Source: Cichorium intybus | Taxonomy: Eukaryota; Streptophyta; Magnoliopsida; Asterales; Asteraceae | DNA length: 64,000 nt | Reading direction: 5' to 3' | NCBI GenBank assembly: GCA_023525715.1 | Contig: CM042012.1 | Location: forward strand, 43,294,941-43,358,940 | In this document: positions 47,600-58,440 of the stretch, piece after piece | Layout: each line of letters starts with the position of its first letter | Numbering within the stretch: the first letter of the stretch is position 1 | Translations under genes and position numbers: made by a program | The notes under the pieces: model-generated | Database searches by the model: none | The model's input: only the letters and a program-made list of their open reading frames with translations | What the model was told of the DNA's origin: nothing

Positions 47600-49361
47600 G
47601 ACAACCTTGGAAGAAACTAGCAACCAACATGAGGAAGAAGTTCCTGTTGGACCCACCGACATTTTGTTGCCCCTTAAGCGCTCAGGTAGAGTTAGCATGC
47701 CGCCCGAGTTCTATGGTTTCCAAATTACTTCAGACGGAGACACGTTAGTCAGTGATCGTACATTGACTAATTTGGATGAGCCAGCTAGCTACCGTGAAGC
47801 AGTGGCAGGCCCCGAGTCTGCAAAATAGAAAGAGGCAATGGACAGCGAGATAAAGTCCATGTATGACAATCAAGTTTGGAACTTGGTTGACAATGTACCG
47901 GGTCGAAAGACAGTCGGATGCAAGTGGATCTTCAAAAAGAAGACTGACATGGACGGAAAAGTGCATACTTATAAAGCTCGGCTGGTTGCGAAGGGATTTA
48001 CTCAAACCCCGGGGGTTGACTATGATGAAACCTTCTTACCAGTAGCCAAGATTAAGTCAATCAGGATAATGCTTGCAATAGCTGCGTTTCATGATTATGA
48101 AATCTGGCAGATGGATGTCAAAACCGCTTTCCTTAATGGGAAACTGACTGAAGATGTTTACATGAGTCAGCCAGAAGGTTTTGTAGACACTAAGCACCCT
48201 GATAAAGTATGTAAGCTTGAAAAATCAATCTACGGGTTGAAGCAAGCATCTCGCAGTTGGAATCTTTGCTTCCATGAGAAAGTCAAAGAGTTTGGCTTCT
48301 CTAGGAGTGAAGATGAGTCCTGTGTATATGTCAAGGCTAGTGGGAGTATAGTCACTTTCCTGGTGCTGTATGTTGATGACATACTGCTCATGGGAAACGA
48401 CATTCTGACCTTGCAGAATGTTAAGGCTTGGCTCGGAAAGTGTTTCGCCATGAAAGACCTAGGGGAAGCTGCTTATATTCTCGGGATAACAATACTTAGA
48501 GATAGAAAGAGAAAAATGATAGGCCTAAGCCAGTGTACATATTTGGAAAAGGTGTTAAAGAGGTTTAACATGGAAAGTTCCAAAAAGGGAGAGCTACTAA
48601 TCCTAAGTGGTGTTAAATTGAGTAAGACTCAAAGTCCGAGTACCGATAAGGAAATAGCCGAAATGAGTCAGGTACCTTATGCTTCGGCAGTAGGGTCGAT
48701 CATGTATGCTATGACATGTACTCGTCTCGACGTATCCTATGCACTAAGCATGGTTAGTCGGTACCAGGGTAACCCTGGAAAAGCACATTGGATTGCAGTC
48801 AAGAACATACTCAAGTATCTGCGAAGGACAAAGAATATGGTATTAGTCCTTGGTGGCAGTGATGAGTTAAAAGTGAGTGGATATACAGATGCCAGTTTCC
48901 AGACAGATAGGGACAGTGGACGGTCCCAGTCGGGCTGGGTATTTCTTTTGAACGGTGGAGCGGTCACTTGGAAAAGTTCCAAGCAGGAAACGGTGGCTGA
49001 TTCAACATGCGAATCAGAGTATATCGCAGCGAGTGAAGCGTCTAAGGAGGCGGCTTGGCTAAAGAATTTCATCGGGGATCTTGGAGTTGTCCCGAGCATT
49101 CAAGAGCCGATGGAACTTTTCTGCGATAATGAAGGAGCGGTCGCCTTGGCAAAGGAACCGCGAGACCATGGAAAGTCCAGGCATATCAAAAGAAAGTACC
49201 ACTACATTCGACATCAAATAGAAGAAGGACACTTACTGGTTAAGCGAGTATCATCCGAGGACAATCCTGCATATCCTTTGACTAAGGCTCTGAATAGGAT
49301 CAAGCACAATCAGCATGCTCGGAGCATTGGATTGAAGGATGATGTTAGTTTTAGTAATTAG
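47555..49361 (+). pseudogene. Copia reverse transcriptase and RNase H (second part of gag-pol)
   Basis: The frame resumes with STIDLEEIQETPDETTLEE and meets an in-frame TAG at 47826-47828 where related proteins have tryptophan (SAK-stop-KEAMDSEIKSM). It then runs unbroken to the TAG at 49359. Reverse transcriptase shows VGCKWIFKKK, ARLVAKGFTQ, the catalytic YVDDILLMG at about 48367-48393, and QMDVKTAFLNG. RNase H shows GYTDASFQTD, CESEYIAASEASKEAAWL and FCDNEGAVALA. The two lesions mean this copy cannot make an intact polyprotein, but all domains are well kept. Confidence 0.88.
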
Positions 49362-50169
49362 ATAGATTAGAAACTTGTAATAGTATAAATTTAATTGACT
49401 CGGTGATTTTATAATAGAGATTTATAAATGAATATTGTTACTGCCTTTGTCAATTGTTTATTTCTGTGCTTCTATATTTGCATGTTTAACTTCCTTAATA
49501 ATTAGATTATTTAAAACTCCACAGTCGATCATACTGTTAGGAAGTAAGTATGAATTAAGACTGTCATGAAATGGTTGCAGAGTGTCTAAAGAGTTAGATA
49601 TTGCAGTGCAAATGCTGCAACGTTCATGAGTACTTAGAAATAGAGATTTGAGTATTAGATAAACCCGCGCTTAACAGATTGCTTCATGGATTATATCACG
49701 AGCAATGTTAAGACGATAATATCCGGTGATCTTTAAGTGAAGAGATATGATCTATTATTTGCGATACAAGTGCTTATTGACAATACGAAATCGCGCCAGT
49801 AACTCGGTGCTATAAAACGCATTGTTGTATGTATTTGGACCCGCAAAAGTTATGGACATATGAGTCGAAACTTATCCGTCCCATGACCCGATGGGAAACA
49901 GATATCTGTAGGCCTCTCGATGATTTAGAAGTTGACTGAAAGTGTTGGCCAACCGGGACTTGATTGATGTGTTCAATTAGTAGTCTCTAAAGTCATATGC
50001 AAATCAGAAATCGAGAAACAGAGTGTCAGACCAAGATTGATGTTAGTCCATGTCTTGAGTCTGAAAATATCCTGTTGGACGGAGGATCATCAAATCACTT
50101 ATCTTTGGACAGAACTGACTGGGTCAGAGTTCAGACAATTAAAGTCATAGACTTATCCAAGTGGGAGAC
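49362..50169 (+). other. Copia 3-prime untranslated region
   Basis: About 0.8 kb of noncoding DNA between pol and the second LTR, ending with the purine tract AAGTGGGAGAC (50159-50169). A 63-codon frame at its end is not credible. Confidence 0.6.
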
Positions 50170-50931
50170 TGTTGGATTAGGTGTCTAAGCCATGACTTGT
50201 AATTGTACTTTTTATCTTATGATTAAAAGCAAAGTCCATTTGGGTTGCCCTCATGGGTGGATGATAGTTCAGTAGAGAGAATAGTTGATTTATTAATTGT
50301 ATAATAAATCAATAGATTATATATATTGTTTATTAATTTATTTAAGTGTTAATATATTAATTAGAAACTATATTAATTAATTGAGATTTAATCTAGAATT
50401 AATTGGATTTAATTTGGAGATTAAATTAATTAATTAAAATGTGCAGGGACTAGTTTGGCATTTATTCAATAGTTGAATAACTGGCCAGGTAAAATCAGGG
50501 ACCAAAAGTGGCGCCAACCTGGAGGCTCCTCCAGGGTTTGGCGAAACCCTAATTAGGGTTTTGGTAAGCCTGGTCCAAGTGGTCAAAAGCCTTGTCCAGT
50601 TGGAGGCTCCTTAGGGTTTTAGGTGTAACCCTAGGAGGCTATAAAAGGAACCCCCTGGTACCTAATATTCACGCCATCTTCTCTCTGGATTCACTCTGCT
50701 GGACTGATTCTTCCATCCCTTGGGTGTGACTTGCATTTGAGGCAGGATACTTTTGCTGCTGTTTAAAAGGATCATAAGATCAAAGGTTGGTTTTCTAATT
50801 CTTCTTTAGAATTGAATTGTATCATTTAGGTTCTTAGTTCTAATATTCATAGAAGAGAACATAGATCAATATTAGGGTTGCATGTGAACCTTAGGTAATT
50901 TTGTGTTCATTGATTGCATAGAAACCCTTCA
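50170..50931 (+). repeat. 3-prime LTR of the copia element
   Basis: 762 bp matching the 5-prime LTR at all but roughly a dozen positions. Followed directly by the GATTT duplication. Confidence 0.92.
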
Positions 50932-50936
50932 GATTT

Positions 50937-51138
50937 ATGTCGTGATTACTTATTAGCATGGATTATATGTGTGATTGTGATTATTATTTCCCCTGTACAC
51001 TGTGTTGAATTTAGTCATTCACTGAGCTCTTGTAGCTCACCCGTGGTGTTACTAACTTTGTAGGACATAGGGATCCCGATAAGCGAAAGCAGGTGGTGGA
51101 TACTAGATGTAAATGCTTTTGGATATTGTAGACATTAT
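50937..51138. other. Right part of the LTR-like host of the copia insertion
   Basis: Continuation of 42111-43284. TTCACTGAGCTCTTGTAGCTCACCC and the following TTTGTAGGACATAGGGATCC are usual near the 3-prime end of gypsy LTRs. It appears to end near 51138, where the NAM-associated coding piece begins. Confidence 0.5.
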
Positions 51139-51545
51139 TTTGCACATCACGACAATCGGACAGACGAACACATATCGACGTCAACGACGAGCCGGTGGAT
51201 CTTAAAGGCGAACCACCGATCCGTCGACAGATCGGGCGAGACAAAACGAAGAAAGCGGCTTTCGGTTCGAGAGCCAAAAGTTCGGAGTCAAGCGTCATGG
51301 ATGTATTTGGCGAAAAATTTGATCGTTACGTCCAACTACAATCCGACAAGGTCGGGATAATGAATTGGGTGGAACGACAAATCCTTGAAACGCAACAACA
51401 AATCGTCGAAACGCAAAAGGAGTTACAAAGGAACGCCGATATCGACTTGTTGCAAAAAATACCCACCGGTTTCGAGGGCGAAAATTTGGAACTTTTCCTA
51501 GCGATGCGGGAAAGTGTCCGAGCTAAATATCGCCTCAGGAACTAG
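51139..51545 (+). pseudogene. NAM-associated C-terminal domain fragment (PIF/Harbinger type)
   Basis: About 130 codons without an ATG read DEPVDLKGEPPIRRQIGRDK, then a lysine/serine-rich stretch, KFDRYVQLQSDKVGIM, a glutamine-rich helix and a C-terminal FLAMRESVRAKYRLRN. The order (charged basic entry, coiled-coil, short tail) is that of the NAM-associated domain (PF14303). That domain is common in plant proteins labelled glutathione S-transferase T3-like and in the second ORF of PIF/Harbinger elements. The N-terminal SANT/Myb part is missing. The junction with the LTR-like DNA to the left marks a truncation. Confidence 0.55.
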
Positions 51546-52390
51546 TTTACGTTTATTGTCGTCATGTTTCGTTTTTTTTTCGAAGTTAGTTTTTATTTTT
51601 ATTTTTTTGGTTGTTTTTTTAAATATTAATGTAATGTTTTATTTTTTAATGTAATGTTTTTCAAATGAAAAACTAGGTTTTTATTTATTTTTGAAACTCT
51701 TTTACTTAAAAAAAGTGATGTGGTGTGATAAAATGTGATAGGTATTTTTTGTGTAGTGTGATGGTAAGACTACGGGGTTTGGGTGGACGCACCACCTCGC
51801 GTTCTGCCACATAAGCAAGGAGGACGTCGAGCTACACCGCCCCCTTGCATTCTCCGGCGTCTTCTTGAAGACATTTCCGGAACGCCAAAATGCTTTTCTT
51901 GGCCAATTAAAAAAACAATTGTTTTTTAATTAAAAAAAGTGATGTGGAAATTAAAAAAGAAGGTCTAGGACTATCGGACATTTTCTTGGGTGTGTCCTGG
52001 GATGTCTTGGTGATGTGGCGGGATGTTTTGGTAACGTGGCGGTGGTCTTGGTTGTCTTACATACCCCATAGCCTAATGTGATAGAATGTGATGATGAAAA
52101 AATATGACATGACAGTGACATGACGTCCATTACATGTGATGGGATGATTGATACTCCCATTAATCTAATAAAAACCATTTTATTTCCGGTTTTGGTTTCA
52201 ACTTTACCCAAGCTAACCAAATTTAGAAAAAAAAATCCGGGTTGCTCACGAACCTGTTTCCCGAATACGGTAGTATCCAAGATCCACATGGACTGAAAAT
52301 TTGCAAGTTCCCGGCTTCCCGCTCACCAAAAACTGACAAAATCCCTCCGTGCCCCATGGTTGATTCAAAGAGTATACAGACGTTGCTGCC
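51546..52390. other. Harbinger-like tail and PrimPol upstream region
   Basis: 51546-52150 holds GTGATGTGGTGTGATAAAATG and AATGTGATAGAATGTGATG words like those near ends of Harbinger MITEs, plus AT-rich DNA. 52150-52390 is the presumed promoter and 5-prime UTR of the PrimPol gene; no clear TATA box was identified. Confidence 0.45.
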
Positions 52391-55300
52391 ATGGATGACG
52401 TTGATCGCCTGTTCGAGTGCTTCAAGTGTGGCATATCTCCGCCTCGTAAGATCCCCCTACCTTTTTCTTCAGCCCACACACTTACACAAAAGCTGATAAA
52501 GTCTTCTCACGCATCTTTGTGGATCATTTTTTGACCTAAGTTGGACTCAAGATCATGATAATCGAATTCAGATATATTTATTGCATAGATATAAGTTCGA
52601 TTTTGATTCCAAACTGCTTCGTATTCCAAAACTGATATTTATTTCAAATCTATTTGGGGGAAAGAAACCTCTCAGAACAGAAATCTATACAGTTATACAA
52701 CAAATAGGCCACAGTACTACGAATATCACAGAGTTTATAGTTCTAGTCCTTACAGATTTTTATAGCGGATCCGTTATGCTACAAGCCAATACTTGTTGTT
52801 TTCTCGATCAGAATCAGCTGCAGGAGGAAGGAAAGCTAAAAAGAAGAAGCTAAAGCAAGAAAACTCAAATGAAGATCCATCAACTTCCACTGATCTCACC
52901 CCTGCGAATTCAAACGTGAAAAAACAGCAATCTGCAACAAACATCCAGAATGTAATTCCTCCTTTTCCCTATCTTCTAACACCACCATAACACTGATTTG
53001 TTGTTTACTCCACTGCTACATCTTCTGTTTCCACTTTAATTTCGCAAAGATTTGTGATGATAACATATAAAAACTGCAGTACAGTGTGTTATAGTTTTAT
53101 CAAATAAGTGTCTTGCTTTGTACCAGTTCTATACACCAACAGTTCGAAAAAAGATCTTCAACAATGGAAGCCAGTTCTCCCCCATTGTTTTCTATGGTTC
53201 TCCACAAGGCGTCCCTCCAAAAAAACCATCCCGGTTATTGCGTTTGTTACATGAGATACGCGTTGAAATCGCTGCTCAACATAAATCAAGGTTCTTGATT
53301 CTTTTCATGATTTTACCAGAACATTTATTTGATAATCATGACAAAATATACCCTACACTTTATTACTAATATAACATTTGTGTAGAGATGATGTGTGGGC
53401 CACATTTCCAAGGCAAGATGAAGCTATGAAGTATGCAAAAGACCATGTAGGTGTGCATATTTTTAGTTACCAAAATCATGCAAGTGGACAAAGAAGGTTT
53501 CTTGTTTCAACATATAAAGAATTTTGGCAAAGGTGCATATATTTTAATAAGTTATGCAGATGATATGATTTTGGTGCATTTCTTTGACTTAATCTTTTCT
53601 ACCAACTTTATATTACTAGGTACAAAAACATGAACTCTAAATTTCGTCACCATTACGAAGTTATTCAAGAGGTAATCTTTTTGTTACCATTAAATGGTTA
53701 TTTTCAGTAACCTAATAATGAAATTGATGTTACTTACAGGGATTGCCATGCCACCTTTATTTTGATTTGGAGTTTAATATTAAAGAAAATGCTGAAAAGA
53801 ATGGGGATGAAATGGTTGATCTCCTCATTGTAATTACTTTTGAAGCCTTATTTCAGAAGTATTCCATTGAAGGGGACACTAATTGGATTGTGGAACTTGA
53901 TTCTTCTACAAAAGGTACATTAAAAATATTCAATACACATCAAATTGAAAGTGTTCATATTAAATTTTTCTGAAATTGTTTTTGTTGACAGATAAATTTT
54001 CACGTCACTTGATCATTCGCATACCAGGGATTGCTTTCAAGGACAACATACATGTTGGTGCATTTGTTACTGAGGTATCACATTTTAGCTTCATATTATT
54101 TTCTTATTGATTATGATTGTTCTTAATTTCTTATCATATTTCTTGGAATGTATCAAAGTCTCTTAATATATTTGTTGAGTTTTCTTTTTAACAAATTGTT
54201 GAATGTTAATAGATATGTTCGCGGATATATAATGCAAAAGGGAGTGACAAAAGATTTGAACAATTATTTATTTCAAAAGATACAACAAGCTCTAATGATG
54301 TTCCTAGCCACCTTTTTGTTGACACTGCTGTGTATTCAAGAAACCGTTGTTTTCGTTTGCATTTATCATCAAAAGCAGGGAAAAATTCAGTGCTTCTTCC
54401 AACTGGAAGGTTTAAATGTAAAGATATGGTATTGACCGACTCCCTTTGTAAATTACAATTTGGTCCCTGAGTATATTTGGTTTTTTCAATTTTGGTCCCA
54501 AAAAGTTTTCTCTTACAATTTTGGTCCTCATTTCAGGTTCTTGTAACGTTTTTGGTCCTTTTCAATGACCAGCTTTGGCAATTGACTATTACTGATTTTT
54601 CAATTTTGGTCCCAAAAATAAATTCACTTTCTTGGAACAGAGACCAAAAACGTTACAAAAGCCTCAAATAAGGACCAAAATTGCAAAAAAAAGCTCTACC
54701 CACGTACCAAAAATGTAACTTACTATAAAAATAAAATCTTTTTCTATACCAACCTTATCATTGTTTTAAATTTTTAATAGATTAAAATTCCCAATGATTT
54801 TATACTTCACAGAACGAGGAAGATGTGTTCATGGCATCATTAATCTGCAATATAGATGCTGACTGTGAAAAGCTTCTAATTTGCAAAACAGATTTAGATT
54901 GTGTGAAAGTTTTGCATTTTGATATTGAGGTAAATCTCATCTAAATTTTATATATTTGTATGTGAATTCTTTTTATTTTTTTGTGTCATGTCCTATCGTC
55001 AAATACTGATTAAATCTTATTATTTTGGTAAATGATTTGTTATTACACATAAAAATTGATAATTTTTATAATTCATGATCTTTTTATGGCAGAAAAACAC
55101 CGACTTTTATAAACCATCAACTCGAGAATTTGTGCCAACTGCTTGCACAAATGGCTACTTTAGTGGAAAATCACCATTTCCAACATTAGATGAGTTTATA
55201 GAGTACATTGCTACAATTGGAGATGTACAAGGTTAGACAATTATAACCAAACTAAATTATTTATGTATGATTAATTAATTATCATATTATTAGTTACAAA

Positions 55301-55982
55301 CATTCTATCAAATTAAAAAAATTACTCATTTAAATAAATATTACACATTAAAATTAAACTAAGTACTTATCATAAACTAACATCAATTCATTTTATAATT
55401 TAATATTACCTAAATGATTATTCTTTTTTGTTTTGCATTTTTTAGGAAAAATTAGAAGCTGGTATTGGTTCTCAGAGTACGGGTTGATGGTATACAGCAT
55501 GTCAAGAAATAGATTCTGTGAAAGAATTGGCAGACAACACAAAAGCAATAATGGTAATTAATTTCCAAAAAGTTCATTGCTATTTAATTACTTCAACAAG
55601 GCTAGTTTTGGTAATTTTAAAGAGATTGTTTTTTTTATGTTTCAGTAATGTATGTGGTTGACCTACAAAAGGCTGGTTATTATCAGAAGTGCTACGATCC
55701 TGATTGCAAAGGTACACGGTTATATGCAAGAAATAGCAACATACTTTTATTTATTTGTTTTTTATTTTTATTTAAAAAACATTTTGATGGTGTTAGGTTA
55801 TCGATCACCTATGCGTCCAGTTCCAGCAGAAGTGTTTCCTGACTACAATTACATGAAAGCAGAGGGGCAAAATGGGAATGAAAGTCCCATGGACAGCTGT
55901 CAAAAAGACGAGTGGTGGCGTGAAGCCATCATGGTTGCTGACAAGGTTGAGAACATGCCAAGAAAGCTGGATCTTGCAAACG

Positions 55983-56019
<37 letters not shown>

Positions 56020-56361
56020 TTTCATGAAACCGTTTGTTTGATTGGGTCCACGTGTACTGACATGGCGTCAATGTGACTCTTCTATTTAATTTTAATTTTT
56101 AAAACTTAAAATTAGAATTAAACAAGAAATGTACGTTGACGCCATGCTAGTGCCACATGGACATAATATGAACAATATATGCCATGTAAGACGCCACGTC
56201 ATCTCTTATATCAATTCGTTGATATTAACCCTATTTTATTAAATTGTAGAATTGTTTTGCTTTTGTAATAGGGTGAAGGATGGTATGAGGATGATGAATG
56301 GTGGATGGCAGTGGAAAGCACCGCATCACAGATTGAGCTCGCGTACTGTGGACAAGCTTGA
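52391..56361 (+). CDS. PRIMPOL: PrimPol: DNA-directed primase/polymerase, 14 exons, 579 aa
   Basis: Joined exons: 52391-52445, 52812-52951, 53127-53290, 53386-53532, 53620-53671, 53740-53914, 53992-54074, 54213-54428, 54813-54929, 55093-55231, 55446-55553, 55646-55711, 55797-55984, 56272-56361. All introns are GT-AG and phases agree, giving 1740 nt. The protein matches the archaeo-eukaryotic primase PrimPol family that reprimes stalled replication forks. Catalytic motif I is YFDLEF (D195, E197), motif II SRH at 248-250, motif III FVDTAVYSRNR (D309). The C-terminal zinc motif C454, H461, C481, C486 (CERIGRQHKSNN ... KCYDPDC) has the same spacing as in human PrimPol. A basic run at about 25-33 (RKAKKKKLK) could be a nuclear signal. 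The tail carries two DEWW motifs (525-528, 558-561). Exon 2 could alternatively start 6 bp later. No lesion seen. Exons are from homology and splice logic, not transcripts. Confidence 0.92.
54440..54735. mobile_element. Fold-back MITE in PrimPol intron 8
   Basis: The insert is an imperfect hairpin. GTAAATTACAATTTGGTCCC at the left pairs with TACCAAAAATGTAACTTAC at the right, and inner parts such as TTGTAACGTTTTTGGTCC pair with GACCAAAAACGTTACAA. It lies wholly within the intron and leaves both splice sites intact. Family (MULE-like or other) and target duplication were not resolved. Confidence 0.6.
55985..56016. repeat. Poly-T run in PrimPol intron 13
   Basis: About 30 consecutive T starting at the donor site of intron 13 (GTTTTTTTT). 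The donor is therefore a weak GTTTTT rather than GTAAGT; run length may be uncertain. Confidence 0.8.
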
Positions 56362-57220
56362 TTCCTTTTTCTTTTCTAGAAGAAATCTATGTATATATGC
56401 ATATATGTTCGTTACTTAATGTCTACTTAACATCAATACAATTGCTTAATATGTAGATGTAGATATTTGGATTAAGGTCTAAATGCAAAAAATAGCGATG
56501 TACTTTTCATTTCTTTTTTTTCCTTTTGGAGCATCTCTAATGGTAGTTTTTTAAAGCTTTTTACTATTTGAGAAAAATAGGGAGAGGGTAACAAGCTTCG
56601 TTCAAAAAACATCATTAAAGTTTCTTCCACGTGTATTATACCATTAAAATTTCTAATGGGTTAAAAAAACACCATTTATCACCTATTGTAGCAGAAGGTT
56701 TGCCCTTTTTTAGCCAAATAAAAAAGGAAAATGCTTACTAGGATAGTATGTGGTAAGGAGAAGGGTTATCAACTTTTCACTATGTTCAAAAGACACCATT
56801 AAAATGCATAAATTGTTTAAAAAGTACCAATTTTTTTTTTTACTTTAGACATATACTTTTTTATGACATGGACCTCTTTGTTTCTCTCCATCAATATATG
56901 GCATTGTATTCTTTAATTTTTCTCTTAATAGCATATTGAAACTCGTGTGTTTGACTTAATTTTTTTTGGAAAGGGAACTTTCTTAACGAGGGTATCCGGG
57001 TCAACTTTCATGCACCGACTAATCCCCACTGTGAGCATGAGGCTTTGCCTCGTATCCTAGAGTCATTGCATCATTGCAGGCGAACCTCCATAGCCACAAA
57101 GGCTAAACAGTGTCAGGATTTGAACATGAGTCAATAAGTAGTTACTCACTACATCTTCCACATGTTTTACGAAGCCACCACAACCTAAGTGGTTTTGGCT
57201 TAATTTGGTTAGTGATGGTA

Positions 57221-57222
<2 letters not shown>
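56362..57222. other. PrimPol 3-prime flank and spacer
   Basis: No gene. The first 200 bp probably hold the 3-prime UTR (several AATAAT/AATACA-like words). The part at 56985-57125 (TATCCGGGTCAACTTTCATG, then GCATGAGGCTTTGCCTCG) is a dispersed repeat-like patch. Confidence 0.4.
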
Positions 57223-57265
<43 letters not shown>

Positions 57266-57328
57266 TCCCTCTCCCTCTCCCTCCCTCCCTCCCTCCCTCC
57301 CTCTGTCTATCTGTCTCTCTCTCTCTCC
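57223..57328. repeat. (CT)n/(CCCT)n microsatellite
   Basis: A run of (CT)n of about 38 bp grades into (CCCTCT)n, (CCCT)n and back to (CT)n. Open frames across it are low-complexity artefacts. Confidence 0.95.
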
Positions 57329-57603
57329 AACGACTTACATGAACATATACTTGAACTACAACGGTATTACATTGTATGTACTAAAATATAAGTAAAAGAA
57401 AACACATACTAAAGCTTCAAAAATATGCAAATAACGTATACTTGAACTACAAACATATATTCACATAATCTTGAGCTTCTCAAGGAGTACCATCTTGTTC
57501 TCCAACCTCTCAACCTCTCATCAAGAACCTCCACCACCTTAAAAAAAGGTACACATGTTCGAAGAATGAATGGAATAGAGTATTCTGCCGGAATAAAAAA
57601 GAT

Positions 57604-58073
57604 TACGTTTGGTTGCCCGAAGGAATGGAATGAAGCATTCCTCATTGAATGTGATTCCTTCTCTTTAGTTAAATTTCATTCCATGGGGTAGGGGTGTTTT
57701 TTTTCATTTTGTCAATTGAATGGAATGATATATAATACAATTAAATTATTTTTTTATAATGTTCAATAAATATTAACTTTTTTTAAAAATTTGAAGACTT
57801 CATTTAAATAATTTTTTATTTTTAAATATTAATAATTTTTATACATATTTATATTTTAAAATTTGAAGACTTCATTTAAATAATCTTTATCAAATTTACT
57901 TTATTTAGTTTTTTAATTAATAAAAAAGAATATGTTTGAATAACTTAGTTCATTTATTCGAACCAACCAAACATGACAATGAAATGTAATGATTCTTGCA
58001 TTACCTTGCTCATTCCATTATGTCGTTCATTCCATTCCTTCATGATTCAATTTTGTCGTACCAAACAAACCCT
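57604..58073. mobile_element. MITE with GTTTGGTT...AACCAAAC-type ends
   Basis: The left part TTACGTTTGGTTGCCCGAAGGAATGGAATG is mirrored by CATTCCATTCCTTCATG ... TACCAAACAAACCC at the right (about 58073), with TTA adjoining. AT-rich centre, no coding. TTA/TAA targets and GGTTTG-type ends fit PIF/Harbinger MITEs, but the match is imperfect. Confidence 0.5.
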
Positions 58074-58076
58074 TAG

Positions 58077-58440
58077 GGTGTGTTTGTTTCAAGTATTCTG
58101 ATGGAATTCAAATGAATTAGAAAGAGAAGTTTCGTTCAAAACATGTTTGGTTGGAAATTTGATAGAATGAAATTGTATAAGATTCCATCAAATTCCATAT
58201 ATAATTGAATCTATCATTCATTTAGATAATGACAAATAATTCAAATTTCATTGTTTATCTTTTCTTATTTATCTCCAATCAAATGACATATTTAACATTA
58301 TAAATGGCAGTCTCGTCATTTTATATACTTTTCATTCAAATTCCTTCGATAAAATTTGCAAACCAGACAGAATCAATAAATAATTTCATTTCATTCATTG
58401 TCAAACCAAATGCGTTAGAGATTCAATTCCTTTGGATTCT
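58077..58440. mobile_element. Second MITE-like repeat, abutting the truncated receptor gene
   Basis: Begins GGGTGTGTTTGTTTCAAG next to a TTA and contains AAATTCCATCAAATTCC-type AATTCC words. The other side, CAAACCAAATGCG followed by AATTCCTTTGGATTC, runs into the receptor-like kinase frame at about 58435. This is where kinase similarity stops, so the repeat or the event that placed it probably removed the kinase domain. Confidence 0.45.

Larger units (their letters stand above)
43290..50931 (+). mobile_element. Full-length Ty1/copia retrotransposon
   Basis: LTRs of 764 and 762 bp (43290-44053 and 50170-50931) begin TGTTGGATTAGG and end CCCTTCA. The 5-bp duplication GATTT is exact on both sides (43285-43289 and 50932-50936). 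A primer site for initiator tRNA-Met follows the first LTR and a purine tract (AAGTGGGAGAC) precedes the second. By eye the LTRs differ at roughly a dozen positions, so the insertion is young. Gag-pol is complete in domain content but carries one frameshift and one nonsense codon. Confidence 0.93.

Noticed and set aside
57110..57391. Frame rich in serine and leucine repeats
   Set aside because: Translation of the (CT)n microsatellite.
57409..57645. Minus-strand frame containing VLDERLR as a possible remnant of the lost receptor kinase domain
   Set aside because: The short word is not supported by kinase motifs (no HRD, DFG or APE) and the rest of the frame is repeat DNA.
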